64,000 nt of DNA, taken from positions 1-64,000 of the forward strand of contig NZ_SCMR01000003.1 in assembly GCF_005502885.1 (NCBI RefSeq), given 5' to 3'. The notes beneath the pieces were generated by a model that worked only from the letters and a program-made list of their open reading frames with translations, was not told the DNA's origin and ran no database searches. This document shows positions 1 through 10,431 of the stretch, piece by piece; positions within the stretch are counted from its first letter, which is position 1, and each line of letters begins with the position of its first letter. Origin of the DNA: Microbacterium sp. 2FI. Its GTDB lineage: Bacteria > Actinomycetota > Actinomycetes > Actinomycetales > Microbacteriaceae. The translations under genes and the position numbers were made by a program.

Positions 1-995
1 CGCAGGCGCAGGTCGAGGGCGGGGGCGAGGGGGCCGGGGGCGATCGCGGTGAGGTCGGCCTGCAGGTACACGCGGTCGATCTCGGCCGGAAGATGGGCGA
101 CGAGTGCCGAGGCGTCGGCTGCGCCGCCGGCGCGCAGGGTGCCCGTCCACGACGGCTCGGCGTCGGAGTCGTCGAGGAGTCCCCAGCGCACGGCGGTCCG
201 GCGCAGGCGCGCGGCCTCGGCCGGCCACTCGGAGTCGAGCGGGTACGTGCTCGGCCACCGCGCCGCGGGCAGGAACCCGCCGTCGGCCGTTCGCAGCCCC
301 GCGGGCAGCGCCGCGCGGTAGCCCGTCGCGATGCTCTGCCAGCGCTCGGCGGTGGACGATGCCAGCCACCGCTCGCCGGCCTCGCGGATGATCCATGTGC
401 GCTCGACGGTGCCCGCGAGGCCCGCGGCTTCGGCCGACAGCAGCAGGTCTTCGAGCTCGTCGGCGGTGGCGACGGCACCGGCTTCGACGAGGCGCTTGCG
501 GTCGACCGCGCTCACCGTGCCGGTGCCGGTGCGAGCGAGGGGTGCCTGGAGCCCCGCGAGGAGCACGTCGGCGAGGGCGCCGGCGGTGGTGAAGGCCCGC
601 TCGGCGGCGGCTGCGGCGGCACGCTCGTCGGCGCGCTCGGGCTCGGGAGCGGCGCCTGCGGCGACGAAGGCGTCAGGCTTGGCACCGAGGAGGTGGCTGA
701 CCCGCTCGGCGACGGCGGCATAGGGCGACCCGGCCTCGTCGACGAGGGCGAGCCGCGTCAGCAGTGCCGTCGTCGCGTGATCGGCGGGCGAACCCGCGAG
801 GGCGGCGAGCGCGGGGCGCGGGAGGCGCGTCAGAGCGCGGTCGAGGGATGCGGCATCCAGCAGGCCTTCCGCCGCATCGAAGAAGTCGTGCCATGCGGCC
901 GACGGCGGGACGGCGCGGGCGGCGAGCGTCGCGGCGAGCGCGACGTCGTCGCGAGCGGCAAGCCACGTCGCAAGTGCACGCCCGTCGGAGACCAT
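1..995 (-). CDS. helicase-associated domain protein (XPB/Ssl2-like, partial)
   Basis: The reading frame is open from an ATG at 995 to the left edge, so the C-terminus is missing. The protein is Ala/Leu/Glu-rich and helical. Near the end of the visible part it carries YLQADLTAIAPGPL, the signature of the helicase-associated domain (Helicase_C_3, PF13625). In actinobacteria this large protein usually lies just upstream of an XPB-type DNA repair helicase, which would then be off the left edge (inference). The start overlaps the stop of the upstream small membrane protein by one base (TGATG), suggesting co-transcription. A long plus-strand open frame over the same bases is a GC-rich antisense shadow. 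Confidence 0.72.
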   Translation of the reverse strand, partial: MVSDGRALATWLAARDDVALAATLAARAVPPSAAWHDFFDAAEGLLDAASLDRALTRLPRPALAALAGSPADHATTALLTRLALVDEAGSPYAAVAERVSHLLGAKPDAFVAAGAAPEPERADERAAAAAAERAFTTAGALADVLLAGLQAPLARTGTGTVSAVDRKRLVEAGAVATADELEDLLLSAEAAGLAGTVERTWIIREAGERWLASSTAERWQSIATGYRAALPAGLRTADGGFLPAARWPSTYPLDSEWPAEAARLRRTAVRWGLLDDSDAEPSWTGTLRAGGAADASALVAHLPAEIDRVYLQADLTAIAPGPLAPALDLRL

Positions 996-1261
996 CAGCC
1001 TCCTCGGCCTGCCCGAGCCTTCCGCACGAAGCTCGTGATGAGCACGGTCAGCAGCATCGCGAACGCGACGATCGGGGCGATCCATACGATCACCGCGACG
1101 ACGGGCCAGATGCCCGTCTGCATGTCGGCGCCCGCTGACGAGCCGATCATGATCGCGAAGAAGCACAGGATCGACAGCAGGAGGAGGCCCAGCGACATGA
1201 ACGCCAGAAGTCGGTCGATCGGGCGGACGGGGACGTCCTCGCCCGGGGTGTTCGTGCTCAT
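995..1261 (-). CDS. small two-TM membrane protein
   Basis: This 88-residue protein has a charged N-terminus (MSTNTPGEDVPVRPIDR) followed by two hydrophobic segments at about residues 18-42 and 52-76, and a basic tail (VRKARAGRGG). That predicts a two-helix integral membrane protein with both ends in the cytosol. No catalytic motif is visible and I do not recognise a function. The ATG at 1261 is preferred over upstream in-frame codons because everything before it is low-complexity Arg-rich translation antisense to the cold-shock gene. It probably forms an operon with the helicase-associated gene downstream and is divergent from the cold-shock gene. Confidence 0.65.
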   Translation of the reverse strand: MSTNTPGEDVPVRPIDRLLAFMSLGLLLLSILCFFAIMIGSSAGADMQTGIWPVVAVIVWIAPIVAFAMLLTVLITSFVRKARAGRGG

Positions 1262-1411
1262 CCGCCTCAGCCTACTCGCCTCGGGGCGTGCTCTAGGCTT
1301 GGGGTCGGGGATCGGCCGATCCCCGTTCTGTCGTGTCCGTCTCGTTCGTGGGATGGATGCGATCGTTACGACACTTCCGCCGCAAGCGGTGCGATTCACA
1401 GCGAGGTCTCC

Positions 1412-1795
1412 ATGCCCACCGGCAAGGTCAGGTTCTACGACGAGGAGAAGGGGTTCGGCTTCATCACCGCAGATGACGGCCAGGACGTCTTCCTGCACGC
1501 CACGGCCCTGCCCGCGGGAGCCCCGGCGCCCAAGCCCGGCGTCCGCCTCGAGTTCGGCGTCGCCGACGGCAAGCGGGGTCTGCAGGCGCTTTCGGTGCGT
1601 GTGCTCGACGCGCCGGTGAGCCTCGCGAAGCGCTCGCGCAAGCCCGCCGACGACATGGCGATCATCCTCGAAGACCTCGTGAAGCTGCTCGACACCATCG
1701 GCGGCGACCTGCGTCGGGGCCGCTACCCCAGCCCCGCGCACGCGAAGAAGGTCGCCGCGGTGCTGCGCAAGGTCGCCGAGGACTTCGATGACTGA
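1412..1795 (+). CDS. cold-shock domain protein with C-terminal extension
   Basis: Residues 1-65 form a cold-shock (OB-fold) domain: GKVRFYDEEKGFGFI contains the RNP1-like motif and DVFLH the RNP2-like motif, both of which bind single-stranded nucleic acid. At 127 residues it is about twice a minimal Csp. The extra C-terminal half (from about LAKRSRKPADDMA) is helical and charged, as in the long actinobacterial Csp paralogues. The likely role is an RNA/ssDNA chaperone. The gene overlaps the following DUF3027 gene by 8 bases, so the two are probably translationally coupled. Confidence 0.85.
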   Translation: MPTGKVRFYDEEKGFGFITADDGQDVFLHATALPAGAPAPKPGVRLEFGVADGKRGLQALSVRVLDAPVSLAKRSRKPADDMAIILEDLVKLLDTIGGDLRRGRYPSPAHAKKVAAVLRKVAEDFDD

Positions 1796-2453
1796 TCAGG
1801 CCGACCCGGCCCTTCTCGAAGCCCGCGACCTCGCTCTCGCGGCGCTGCGGGAGATCACTCCTGCGTCCTCGATCGGGGCGCCGGCGGACTATCGCATCGA
1901 AGACGGCGGCGTCGTGTCGCTGCGCTTCGAGACGACCCTCCCGGGCTATCCCGGTTGGTTCTGGACCGTGAGTCTCGCACGGGTCCCGGATGCCGAGCCC
2001 ACCGTGCTCGAGGTGGAGCTGCTTCCCGGTGACGGGGCACTGCTGGCGCCCGACTGGGTACCGTGGGCCGAGCGCCTCGCCGACTACCAGGCGGCGCAGC
2101 TCGCGCTCACCGAGGCGGCGGGCGCGGACGCGGATGCTGACGACGATGCGGATGCGGACGACGATCTCGACGATGTCGACGATCTGGATGCCGCGGACTT
2201 CGACCGCGACGGCTCGCCGATCCTGCACGCGGGCGACGTCGACGGCGTCGACATCGACGAGCTCGACGAGCCGATCGATGCGGACGACGACCTCGACGAC
2301 GAGGACGACGCCGACGAGGACGACTCCGAAGACGGCCTCGACGAAGACGATGACGCCGACGAGGACGACTCCGACGAGGACGCTGACGAGGATGATTCCG
2401 ACGAGGACGACGCCGAAGACCTCGACGAGGCCGCCGGGGACGACGACGCCTGA
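1788..2453 (+). CDS. DUF3027 family protein with acidic tail
   Basis: The first ~105 residues match the actinobacterial DUF3027 pattern: ALREITPASSIG, then a Trp-rich core (LPGYPGWFWTVSLARV), then LAPDWVPWAERL. The remaining ~115 residues are almost entirely Asp and Glu with scattered Ala, Leu and Gly, a low-complexity acidic tail encoded by GAC/GAG/GAT repeats. The role of the family is not established. An acidic tail could be nucleic-acid mimicry or solubility related (speculation). It starts inside the end of the cold-shock gene and ends 22 bases before the convergent GH3 gene. Confidence 0.8.
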   Translation: MTDQADPALLEARDLALAALREITPASSIGAPADYRIEDGGVVSLRFETTLPGYPGWFWTVSLARVPDAEPTVLEVELLPGDGALLAPDWVPWAERLADYQAAQLALTEAAGADADADDDADADDDLDDVDDLDAADFDRDGSPILHAGDVDGVDIDELDEPIDADDDLDDEDDADEDDSEDGLDEDDDADEDDSDEDADEDDSDEDDAEDLDEAAGDDDA

Positions 2454-2475
2454 CTCGCCGTCGTCCCCGTGGCCC

Positions 2476-4794
2476 TCACACCGTCGGGGTCGGCGGGTCG
2501 AGCAGCACGGCGAACCGTGCCGAGAGCAGGTCTTCGTCGCGTGAGGACGCTCCCACGAGCAGTTCGAACGTGCCCGCTTCGACCCGGCGCACGCCCTGCG
2601 CGTCGACGAGGGTGCACTCTGCGACGTCGAGGTCGATCGACACGACGCGGGCCTCTCCGGGCTCGAGGTCGACGACGCGGTAGGCCTTGAGCTCCTTGTC
2701 TGCCCAGCTGACCGAGGTCACTTCGTCGCGGAGGTACGCCTGCACCACCTCACGCGCCGGGCGCGCGCCGGTGTTGGTGACCCGCACTTCGGCGCGAACG
2801 GTGTCGTCGAGGCCGAATCCGTCGCCGAGGATGCGCAGGTCGTCGTAAGCGACGGTCGAGTACGACAGTCCCTCGCCGAAGGCGTGCGCCGGACTCTGCG
2901 TGAGGTCGGCGTACCGGTTGCCGTGCTGCCCGCGGATCTGGTTGTAGTACGTGGGCTGCTGCCCGGCGTGCCGGGCGAACGAGATCGGCAGCCGACCGCT
3001 CGGCTCGGTGAGGCCCAGGAGCACCTCGGCGATCGCCTGCCCGCCCTGCATGCCGGGGCTCGCCGCCCACACGAGCGCAGCGGCCCGCTCGGCCGACGGC
3101 GGGAGGACGAGCGGCTTGGAGGCGAGGAGCACGACGACGAACGGCGTGCCGGTCTCGGCGATGGCGTCCAGCAGTGCGATCTGACCGCCGACGAGCTCGA
3201 GCGTCGCGGTCGAGCGACCCTCGCCGACGAGCTCGATGCGGTCGCCGACGACGACGACGGCGAGGTCGCTCTCGCGAGCCGTGGCGACGGCATCCGCGAT
3301 GAGATCCGCGTCCGCCGGGGTGGGGACGACGATCTGCGGCCGCGGTTGGCCATCGGGGAAGAACGCGCCCGCGGGATCGTCTTCGAGGGTCAGGATGCCG
3401 GCGCCTTCGGCGTACTCGACACTCCAGTCAGCGGGGGCGATGCGGCGGAGGCCGTCGAGGACGGTCGTGATCATCGCGCGCGGGTGGCCGCCGGGCAGCC
3501 AGTCCGCCTGTCCCGATGACCCCGCCCAGTCGCCGAGCTGCGTCTGCGCGTCGTCGGCGAGCGGGCCGATCACCGCGATGCGGCGGGGTGCGGCACCCGC
3601 GATCGCGCGGCCGGCGGCATCCGTCGTCCGTCCTTCGAGCAGCGGCAGCGTGCCGTCGTTGCGCAGCAGGACGAGAGATCGGCGTGCCGCCTCGAGGTTG
3701 AGCTCGGTGTGCGGCGCGCTGCCGACGATCTCCTGGATGCGGTCGGCGTCGGGGTGGCGGGGGTTCTCGAAGAGGCCCAGCTCGAACTTCAAGAGCAGGA
3801 TGCGCGAGACGGCGCGGTCGAGGTCGGATTCCGCGAGCAGGCCGCGATCGATCGCCTCGAGGGCGCCGTTGAAGAATCCGGGGGTCGTCATCACCATGTC
3901 ATTGCCCGCCTTGACCGCGGCCGCGGCGGCGTGGGCGTAGTCGGGCTGGATCTTCTGCTCCCAGACCATGCGCCCGACGTTGTCCCAGTCGGTGATGAGA
4001 GTGCCGGTGTAGCCCCACTCGCCGCGCAGCACGTCGTTCAGGAGCCAGTCGTTGACCGTGATCGGCACGCCGTCGGTCGTCTGGTAGCCCAGCATGAAGG
4101 TGCGGCATCCCTCCTTCGCCACGCGTTCGAAGGGCGGCAGGAACCATGAGCGCAGCTTGCGCCGCGAGAGGTCGGCCTCGCTCGCATCGCGGCCGCCCTG
4201 GGTCTCGGAGTACCCGGCGAAGTGCTTGGCGGTGGCGAGGATCGCCGTCTCGTCGTCGAGCCCGCCGCCCTGGTAGCCACGCACCATCGCCGAGGCGAGC
4301 TCGCCGATGAGGAACGGGTCTTCGCCGAAGGTCTCGTCGACACGACCCCACCGGAGGTCCCGTGCGATGCACAGCACCGGCGAGAAGGTCCAGTGGATGC
4401 CGGTGGCCGCCACCTCTTGGGCGGTCGCGCGCGCGACCCGCTCGAGGAGGTCGGCATCCCACGAAGCGGCCATGCCGAGCTGCGTCGGGTAGATCGTCGC
4501 CCCCTCGAAGAAGGAGTGCCCGTGGATGCAGTCCTCGCCGACGAGCAGCGGGATGCGCAGGCGGGTCTGGGCGACGAGCTCGTGCGCGAGTGCGAGGCGC
4601 TCGGGCGACGCGTGCAGGATCGAGCCGACGTGCTGGCGCAGCACCTGCTCCTCGATGTCTTCCCGGGCATCGAGCTGCAGCATCTGCCCGACCTTCTCCT
4701 CGACGCTCATGCGATCGAGGAGATCGGCGATGCGTGCCGCGATGGAACGCGTCGCGTCGAGGTACGCGGGGGTCGCGATGTCGGCAGTGGTCAC
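2476..4794 (-). CDS. glycoside hydrolase family 3 (beta-glucosidase-like)
   Basis: This 772-residue protein has the full GH3 layout: an N-terminal (beta/alpha)8 domain beginning MSVEEKVGQMLQLD, the substrate-binding AKHFAGYSETQGGRDAS region, and the catalytic nucleophile Asp269 in GTLITDWDNVGRM. An alpha/beta sandwich and a C-terminal fibronectin-III-like domain (VRVTNTGARPAREVVQAYLRD) follow. There is no signal peptide, so it acts in the cytoplasm on imported beta-linked oligosaccharides. I chose the GTG at 4794, which overlaps the TGA of the permease gene (GTGA), over the far upstream open frame, which is antisense-like sequence inside the permease. It is the last gene of the transporter operon, which suggests a beta-glucoside substrate such as cellobiose or gentiobiose (inference). 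Confidence 0.9.
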   Translation of the reverse strand: MTTADIATPAYLDATRSIAARIADLLDRMSVEEKVGQMLQLDAREDIEEQVLRQHVGSILHASPERLALAHELVAQTRLRIPLLVGEDCIHGHSFFEGATIYPTQLGMAASWDADLLERVARATAQEVAATGIHWTFSPVLCIARDLRWGRVDETFGEDPFLIGELASAMVRGYQGGGLDDETAILATAKHFAGYSETQGGRDASEADLSRRKLRSWFLPPFERVAKEGCRTFMLGYQTTDGVPITVNDWLLNDVLRGEWGYTGTLITDWDNVGRMVWEQKIQPDYAHAAAAAVKAGNDMVMTTPGFFNGALEAIDRGLLAESDLDRAVSRILLLKFELGLFENPRHPDADRIQEIVGSAPHTELNLEAARRSLVLLRNDGTLPLLEGRTTDAAGRAIAGAAPRRIAVIGPLADDAQTQLGDWAGSSGQADWLPGGHPRAMITTVLDGLRRIAPADWSVEYAEGAGILTLEDDPAGAFFPDGQPRPQIVVPTPADADLIADAVATARESDLAVVVVGDRIELVGEGRSTATLELVGGQIALLDAIAETGTPFVVVLLASKPLVLPPSAERAAALVWAASPGMQGGQAIAEVLLGLTEPSGRLPISFARHAGQQPTYYNQIRGQHGNRYADLTQSPAHAFGEGLSYSTVAYDDLRILGDGFGLDDTVRAEVRVTNTGARPAREVVQAYLRDEVTSVSWADKELKAYRVVDLEPGEARVVSIDLDVAECTLVDAQGVRRVEAGTFELLVGASSRDEDLLSARFAVLLDPPTPTV

Positions 4795-5858
4795 GAGGTC
4801 TCTCCGGTTGTCGTCGTGGTGGTGGTCGACGGGCGCACGGCGGTGACGGTGTCGTTCACGTTCATGCCCTTCTTCTTCATCGCGCGGGCACGTTCGCCGG
4901 CCGAGCGCAGGCGCGGGTTGACGTACTCGTCGATGCCGAAGTTGATCAGCGACAGGGCGACGCCGATCGCGGCGATGCACAGCCCCGGAGGCATGAACCA
5001 CCACCACTGGCCCTGCCGGAACGCGCCCTGGGCGCTGGCCCAGTTGAGGATCGTGCCCCAGTTGTAGGTCGTCACGGGGATGATGCCGATGTACGACAAC
5101 GTCGTGAGGCCGATGATCGCGGCCGTCACCGTGCCCACGAAGCTCGCGGCGATGAGTGCCATGAGGTTGGGCAGCATCTCGACGGTGATGATGCGCCGCA
5201 TCGGCTCGCCATTGGCGCGTGCGGCATGCACGAAGTCGCGGCTGCGCAGCGACATCGTCTGTGCACGGAGCACCCGCGCACCCCACGCCCAGCCGATGAG
5301 ACCCAGAACCAGCGCGATGACCCACAGCGGCGGGTCCTCGAACATCGTCGCCACGATGATGATGAGCGGGATCCCCGGCAGCACGAGGAAGACGTTGGTG
5401 AGGGCCGACAGGCCTTCACTCCGCCATCCGCGCAGGTAGCCCGAGGTCACGCCGATCACGATCGCGATGACCGTGGCGATGATCGCGGCCAGGAAGCCGA
5501 CGACGATGACGCCGCGCGTGCCGTGGATGACCTGGCTGAGGACGTCCTCGCCGATGTGGGTCGTGCCCAGCCAGTGCGCGGCCGACGGCGGCTGGAACCG
5601 CGCCTCGTTGTTGACCTGCGTCGGGGAGTACGGCGCGAGTACGTCGGCGAAGATCGCGACGAGCACGAAGAACCCGAGGATCGACAGGCCCGCGATCGAC
5701 TTGCCGTTGCGGAACATGGCGAACGCCGCGCCGAGCTTCGACCAGAAGGTCGGCTTGGTGTGCCCGTTGGCGGAGCCTGCGGGAGGCGTGCGCAGCGTCG
5801 CCGTCTCGGGGGTGTGGGCCGGGGGCTTGGTCGCATTGTCGTTGACGATGGTGTCCAT
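4791..5858 (-). CDS. ABC transporter permease (DppC-like)
   Basis: This 355-residue inner-membrane permease has six predicted hydrophobic helices and the binding-protein-dependent transport loop (EAA-type), seen around AARANGEPMRRIITVEMLPN. The N-terminal segment LGTTHIGEDVLSQVIHGTR is typical of DppC/OppC permeases. The C-terminus is unusual, with a run of seven Thr residues before GETS. It starts 2 bases after the stop of the DppB-like permease and overlaps the GH3 start by four bases. The family transports peptides and also oligosaccharides; the adjacent GH3 favours sugars here. Confidence 0.88.
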   Translation of the reverse strand: MDTIVNDNATKPPAHTPETATLRTPPAGSANGHTKPTFWSKLGAAFAMFRNGKSIAGLSILGFFVLVAIFADVLAPYSPTQVNNEARFQPPSAAHWLGTTHIGEDVLSQVIHGTRGVIVVGFLAAIIATVIAIVIGVTSGYLRGWRSEGLSALTNVFLVLPGIPLIIIVATMFEDPPLWVIALVLGLIGWAWGARVLRAQTMSLRSRDFVHAARANGEPMRRIITVEMLPNLMALIAASFVGTVTAAIIGLTTLSYIGIIPVTTYNWGTILNWASAQGAFRQGQWWWFMPPGLCIAAIGVALSLINFGIDEYVNPRLRSAGERARAMKKKGMNVNDTVTAVRPSTTTTTTTGETS

Positions 5859-5860
5859 CC

Positions 5861-6940
5861 TCAGTCCTCCGTCTGGCGCGTGCGCGGGTCGAGAAATGCG
5901 TAGGCGACGTCGGCCAGGAGGTTCGCCACGAGCACCGAGATCGTGATCACGAGGAAGACTCCCTGCATGAGGGCGTAGTCCTTCGCGTTGGTGGCGTCGA
6001 GCAGCAGTTTGCCGACGCCGGGATAGCTGAAGACCACCTCCATCACGATCGTGCCGCCGACGATGAAGCCGAGTGCCAGGGCGAAGCTCTGGATCTGGGG
6101 GAGCACGGCGTTGCGCGCGGCGTAGCGCCACAGCACCCGTGAGTTCGGCATGCCCTTGGCCTGAGCGACCATGACGTAGTCCTCGTCGAGCACCGTGAGC
6201 ATCATGTTGCGCATGCCCAGCATCCATCCGCCGATCGAGGCGATCACGATGGTGGCCGCCGGCAGGAAGCCATGATGGATGACGTCGCCGATGAACTCCG
6301 CCGACCATTCCGGCTTCACCCCGACTCCGTAGGCCTTGCCGATCGGGAACCACCCGAGCATCACCGAGAAGATCGAGATGGCCATGAGGCCGAGCCAGAA
6401 GTACGGAATGGTGCTGAGGAAGGTCGTGATCGGGATGAGCGCGTCGAGGCGGCTGCCGCGGCGCCATCCGACGATCGCGCCGCCGATCGTGCCGATCGCG
6501 AACGCGACGAGCGTCGCGAAGCCCACGAGCCCCACGGTCCAGATCAGCGACTGGCCCACCACCTCGGTCACGGGGCGCATGCCGTGGAGGAGCGAGATGC
6601 CGAGGTCTCCGCGCAGGAGCAGACCCCAGTAGTCGAGGTACTGCTGCCAGAGGGATGCGTCGGTGTCGAGGCCGAGGAGCGCGCGCAGCGCTTCGGCGGC
6701 CTCGGGCGAGACGTTGCGGTTGCGGGCGAGATACGCATCGACCGCGTCGCCCTTCATCATGCGGGGCAGGAAGAAGTTGATCGTGATGGCGGCCCACAGG
6801 GTGAACAGGTAGAACAGGACCCGCCCGCCGAGGAAGCGCCACGGGACGCGCGAGCGACCCTTGACCGCGCTGGTGGCGGTGGTGCCCGACACGATCGGGT
6901 CGAAGTCCGGTGTGGGGACCGGGGGAGCGACAGCGCTCAC
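5861..6940 (-). CDS. ABC transporter permease (DppB-like)
   Basis: This 359-residue permease has an N-terminal transmembrane helix (VLFYLFTLWAAITINFFLPR), a long periplasmic loop and a C-terminal six-helix permease core with a VMVAQAKGMPNSRVLWRYAARNA coupling loop (quoted in parts: AQAKGMPNSRVLWRYAARNA). It ends DPRTRQTED. This is the DppB/OppB layout. It pairs with the next gene (DppC-like) as a heterodimeric channel. The start overlaps the stop of the upstream ATPase gene by four bases (ATGA). The first ~30 residues before the hydrophobic helix are a cytosolic extension. Confidence 0.88.
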   Translation of the reverse strand: MSAVAPPVPTPDFDPIVSGTTATSAVKGRSRVPWRFLGGRVLFYLFTLWAAITINFFLPRMMKGDAVDAYLARNRNVSPEAAEALRALLGLDTDASLWQQYLDYWGLLLRGDLGISLLHGMRPVTEVVGQSLIWTVGLVGFATLVAFAIGTIGGAIVGWRRGSRLDALIPITTFLSTIPYFWLGLMAISIFSVMLGWFPIGKAYGVGVKPEWSAEFIGDVIHHGFLPAATIVIASIGGWMLGMRNMMLTVLDEDYVMVAQAKGMPNSRVLWRYAARNAVLPQIQSFALALGFIVGGTIVMEVVFSYPGVGKLLLDATNAKDYALMQGVFLVITISVLVANLLADVAYAFLDPRTRQTED

Positions 6941-7742
6941 TTGTCACCTCCGAGGATGCCGGCTGCGTGCGAGAAGAAGGAGTCGGGATCGGGGGATGCC
7001 GCACGCAGCTCTTGGGTGTAGGGGTTCTCCGGACGCAGGATCACGTCGTCGGCGGGACCGCGCTCGACGACGCGCCCCTGGTTGAGCACGAGGATCTCGT
7101 CGCTGAAGTGACGGGCGGTCGCGAGGTCGTGGGTGATGTAGAGGACACCCAGGCCCTCCTCGCGCTGCAGGTCGGCGAGGAGGTTCAGCACGCCCAGGCG
7201 GATCGACACGTCGAGCATCGAGACCGGCTCGTCGGCGACGAGCAGCTTCGGGCGCGATGCGAGCGCGCGGGCGATGGCGACGCGCTGTCGCTGACCGCCC
7301 GAGAGCTCGTGCGGCCGTCGGTCGATCACGGCGTTCGGATCCAGGCGCACGCGCTCGAGGATCCGCCGCACCTCGTCGTCGACCTGGTCCTTGGGTACGA
7401 CGTGGTCGAGCCGCAGCGGCCGCTCGATGTGATACCGGATCGAGTGGTACGGGTTGAGTGACGCGAACGGGTCTTGGAACACCATGCGCAGCGCCTGGCG
7501 GTAGGCGCGCAGGCCCTTGCCGCGCCGGGGGATGGGACGGCCGTCGAGGCGCACTTCGCCGCTCGTCGGCGTCTCGAGCTGGGTGAGGATCTTCGCGATC
7601 GTGGACTTGCCGCTGCCCGACTGGCCGACCAGGCCGATCGTCTGGCCCGAGCGGAGCGTGAAGCTCACGTCGTCGAGGGCTTTGATCTGACCGGCGCCGC
7701 GGACGGAGTAGATCTTGGTGACGGAATCGAACTCGAGGACGG

Positions 7743-7746
<4 letters not shown>
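6937..7746 (-). CDS. ABC transporter ATP-binding protein (DppF-like)
   Basis: This 269-residue ATPase has Walker A GQSGSGKST, Q-loop VFQDPFASLNPY, ABC signature LSGGQRQR, Walker B LLVADEP and H-loop YITHDLAT. The VFQDPFASLNP sequence is characteristic of the DppF/OppF branch. It energises the DppB/C-like permease pair together with the upstream DppD-like ATPase. ATGA overlaps on both sides place it within one operon. It lacks the longer C-terminal extension often seen in OppF proteins. Confidence 0.9.
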
Positions 7747-8563
<817 letters not shown>

Positions 8564-8567
<4 letters not shown>

Positions 8568-10258
8568 CTGTGCTGGTTCGCTTTCGTGAGGGGTGACGTG
8601 GCGGGCTGCAGCTTGGTCAGGATCTGCACGATCGCCGGCTGGGTCGGGTCAGCGGAAGCGTACGCGTCCTCCTCCGACGGCCACCCCACGTAGTTGCGGG
8701 TGTTGAACTCGCCGAGCAGCGGGTGTGCACCGAGCGGGATCGCGGGGACGTTCTCGACGAACGCCGTCTCGATCACGGTGAGCGCGGCCGCACGGTCGGC
8801 CTCGGACGACGCGTTCGCGTACGTGTTCAGCGCCTCGGTGACGGCGGGGTCGTCGAAGCGGCCGAAGTTGAACGCGGCCTTGCCGTCGACGATCCACTTC
8901 GGGTCCATCGTGGAGGTGTAGAGGCCGTACGCGTTGCCGGTGTCCTCGAGCCAGTGGATGATCGCCTGGAACGTGCCTTCCTGACGGGCCGCGTCCCAGC
9001 CGCCCCAGTCGGGCTGGTCGATCTTGACCTCGATGCCGAGGCCCTCCTTGAGCTCTTCCGCGATGAGCGCCTGCTCGGTGTTCCAGTCGCTCCAGCCCGC
9101 GGGGACCGAGATCGAGAACGTGACGGCCTCGCCATCCGGGTCGATCAGAGCCTCACCCTCCCAGGTGTAGCCGGCGTCCGTGAGGATCTGGCGCGCCATG
9201 TCGACGTCGACCGAGTACTCCTGGCCTTCGTAGTCGGGGACGATCTCGTCCGAGAGCAGTTCGCTGAGACCGGTGACACTCCAGATCGCCTCGCTCGCGC
9301 CTTCGCGCGCGATGTCGACATAGGCCTGACGGTCGATCGTCCACGCGAGCGCCTGACGCAGAGCCGGGTCGTTGAACGGCTTCGTCTGCAGGTTCATGAA
9401 CAGCGTGGCCGCGCCCACCGTGGGCGACGCGAGGAACTTGTTCTCGGGGTCGGCTGCCAGGAAGCTGTCCTGGATCTGCGGGATGAACGCCTGCGCCCAG
9501 TCCGCCTCGCCCGAGACGAGCGCGGTCGTGAGGGCCGCGTTGTCGCCATACGAGACGTAGTGGAGCTCGGGCACGGCCAGCTCGCCGCCCCAGTACTCGG
9601 GGTTCGCCGCGAGCGTGACCGACTCGGTCGTCCAGGAGTCGAGGACGTACGGGCCGGTGCCGACGACCTGGCCCTCGCCGGTGAGGGGATCGGTGTTGGG
9701 GTCTGCGATGTCGCTCCAGATGTGCTCGGGCACGATCTGGAAGTGCAGCACGCGGGCTTGCTGGTTGTACCGCGAGCTGTTGAATTCGATGGTCACGGTG
9801 TCGCCGTCGACACTCACGCTCTTGAGGTCGAGGGCGTTGGTGTCGTTGAGCTTGCCGTCGAGCACCTGGTTGTAGGTGAAGGCGATGTCGTCGGCGGTGA
9901 AGTCCTCGCCGTCGCTCCACTTCACGCCGCTGCGGGCCTTGGCGGTGAGCTGCGTGTAGTCGTCGTTCCATTCGACCGTCTCGGCCAGCCACGGGGTGGT
10001 GCCGAGGTCGCCGGTCGGGTTGACGAGCGCGAGGGACTCGAAGATGACCTTGCCGTAGCCGTACTTCGAGGCCGACGAGTCGCCGAGGTACGGGTTGTTC
10101 GACTCGGTGGTGATCGCGCCGTCGGGCTTCGCGATCGTGAGCGCCACGGTTCCGGTCGATCCACTGTCGGCGTCGGGGTCGGTGCCCCCGCCGGCGCAGC
10201 CGGTGAGCACCAGCGCCGCGGCGATGCCGGCGGCGGCGAGGGACGTTTTGAGCCTCAT
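8564..10258 (-). CDS. extracellular solute-binding lipoprotein (SBP family 5)
   Basis: This 564-residue protein begins with a lipoprotein signal peptide (MRLKTSLAAAGIAAALVLTGC, lipobox LTGC), so it is anchored outside the membrane by the Cys. The mature part has the cluster-C fold typical of DppA/OppA and of some cellobiose/oligosaccharide binders, for example LTAKARSGVKWSDGEDFTADD and the later PFNDPALRQALAWTIDRQ. A strong AAGGAG ribosome site lies just before the ATG. It is the first gene of the operon. Binding a beta-glucoside is inferred from the terminal GH3 gene; a peptide ligand cannot be excluded. Confidence 0.9.
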
Positions 10259-10333
10259 TGCTTCTCCTTAGTGTGGGTGCACGACGCCGTGCTGGCCCCA
10301 GGGCGACGACGGCGTCGAGTGATTGCGGAGTTA

Positions 10334-10351
10334 ACTTACAATCAAGTAAGT
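10334..10351. promoter_or_regulatory. probable TetR operator between transporter operon and regulator
   Basis: ACTTAC-AATCAA-GTAAGT is a perfect six-base inverted repeat with a six-base spacer, sitting in an unusually AT-rich stretch of the divergent intergenic region. It lies 76 bp upstream of the binding-protein start and 81 bp upstream of the TetR-type gene. Extra GTAA repeats follow on the right. The position and symmetry fit an operator for the neighbouring TetR protein controlling both directions (inference). Confidence 0.6.
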
Positions 10352-10431
10352 AAGTAATGCAAGCGCGTCGCTCGCCCCCTTCCGGGGATGCGTAGACTCT
10401 CACGCGGCGGGCGAAGAAAGGGGGCTGGGCG

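Noticed and set aside
93..1619. 508-codon plus-strand open frame at the left end
   Set aside because: It is antisense to the helicase-associated gene, the small membrane gene and the start of csp; its translation is Gly/Arg/Ala-rich without domains, as expected for a shadow in high-GC DNA.
4795..5325. Upstream extension of the GH3 frame
   Set aside because: It overlaps the DppC-like permease entirely and translates to His/Arg-rich sequence; the GTG at 4794 with GTGA coupling gives a normal GH3 start.
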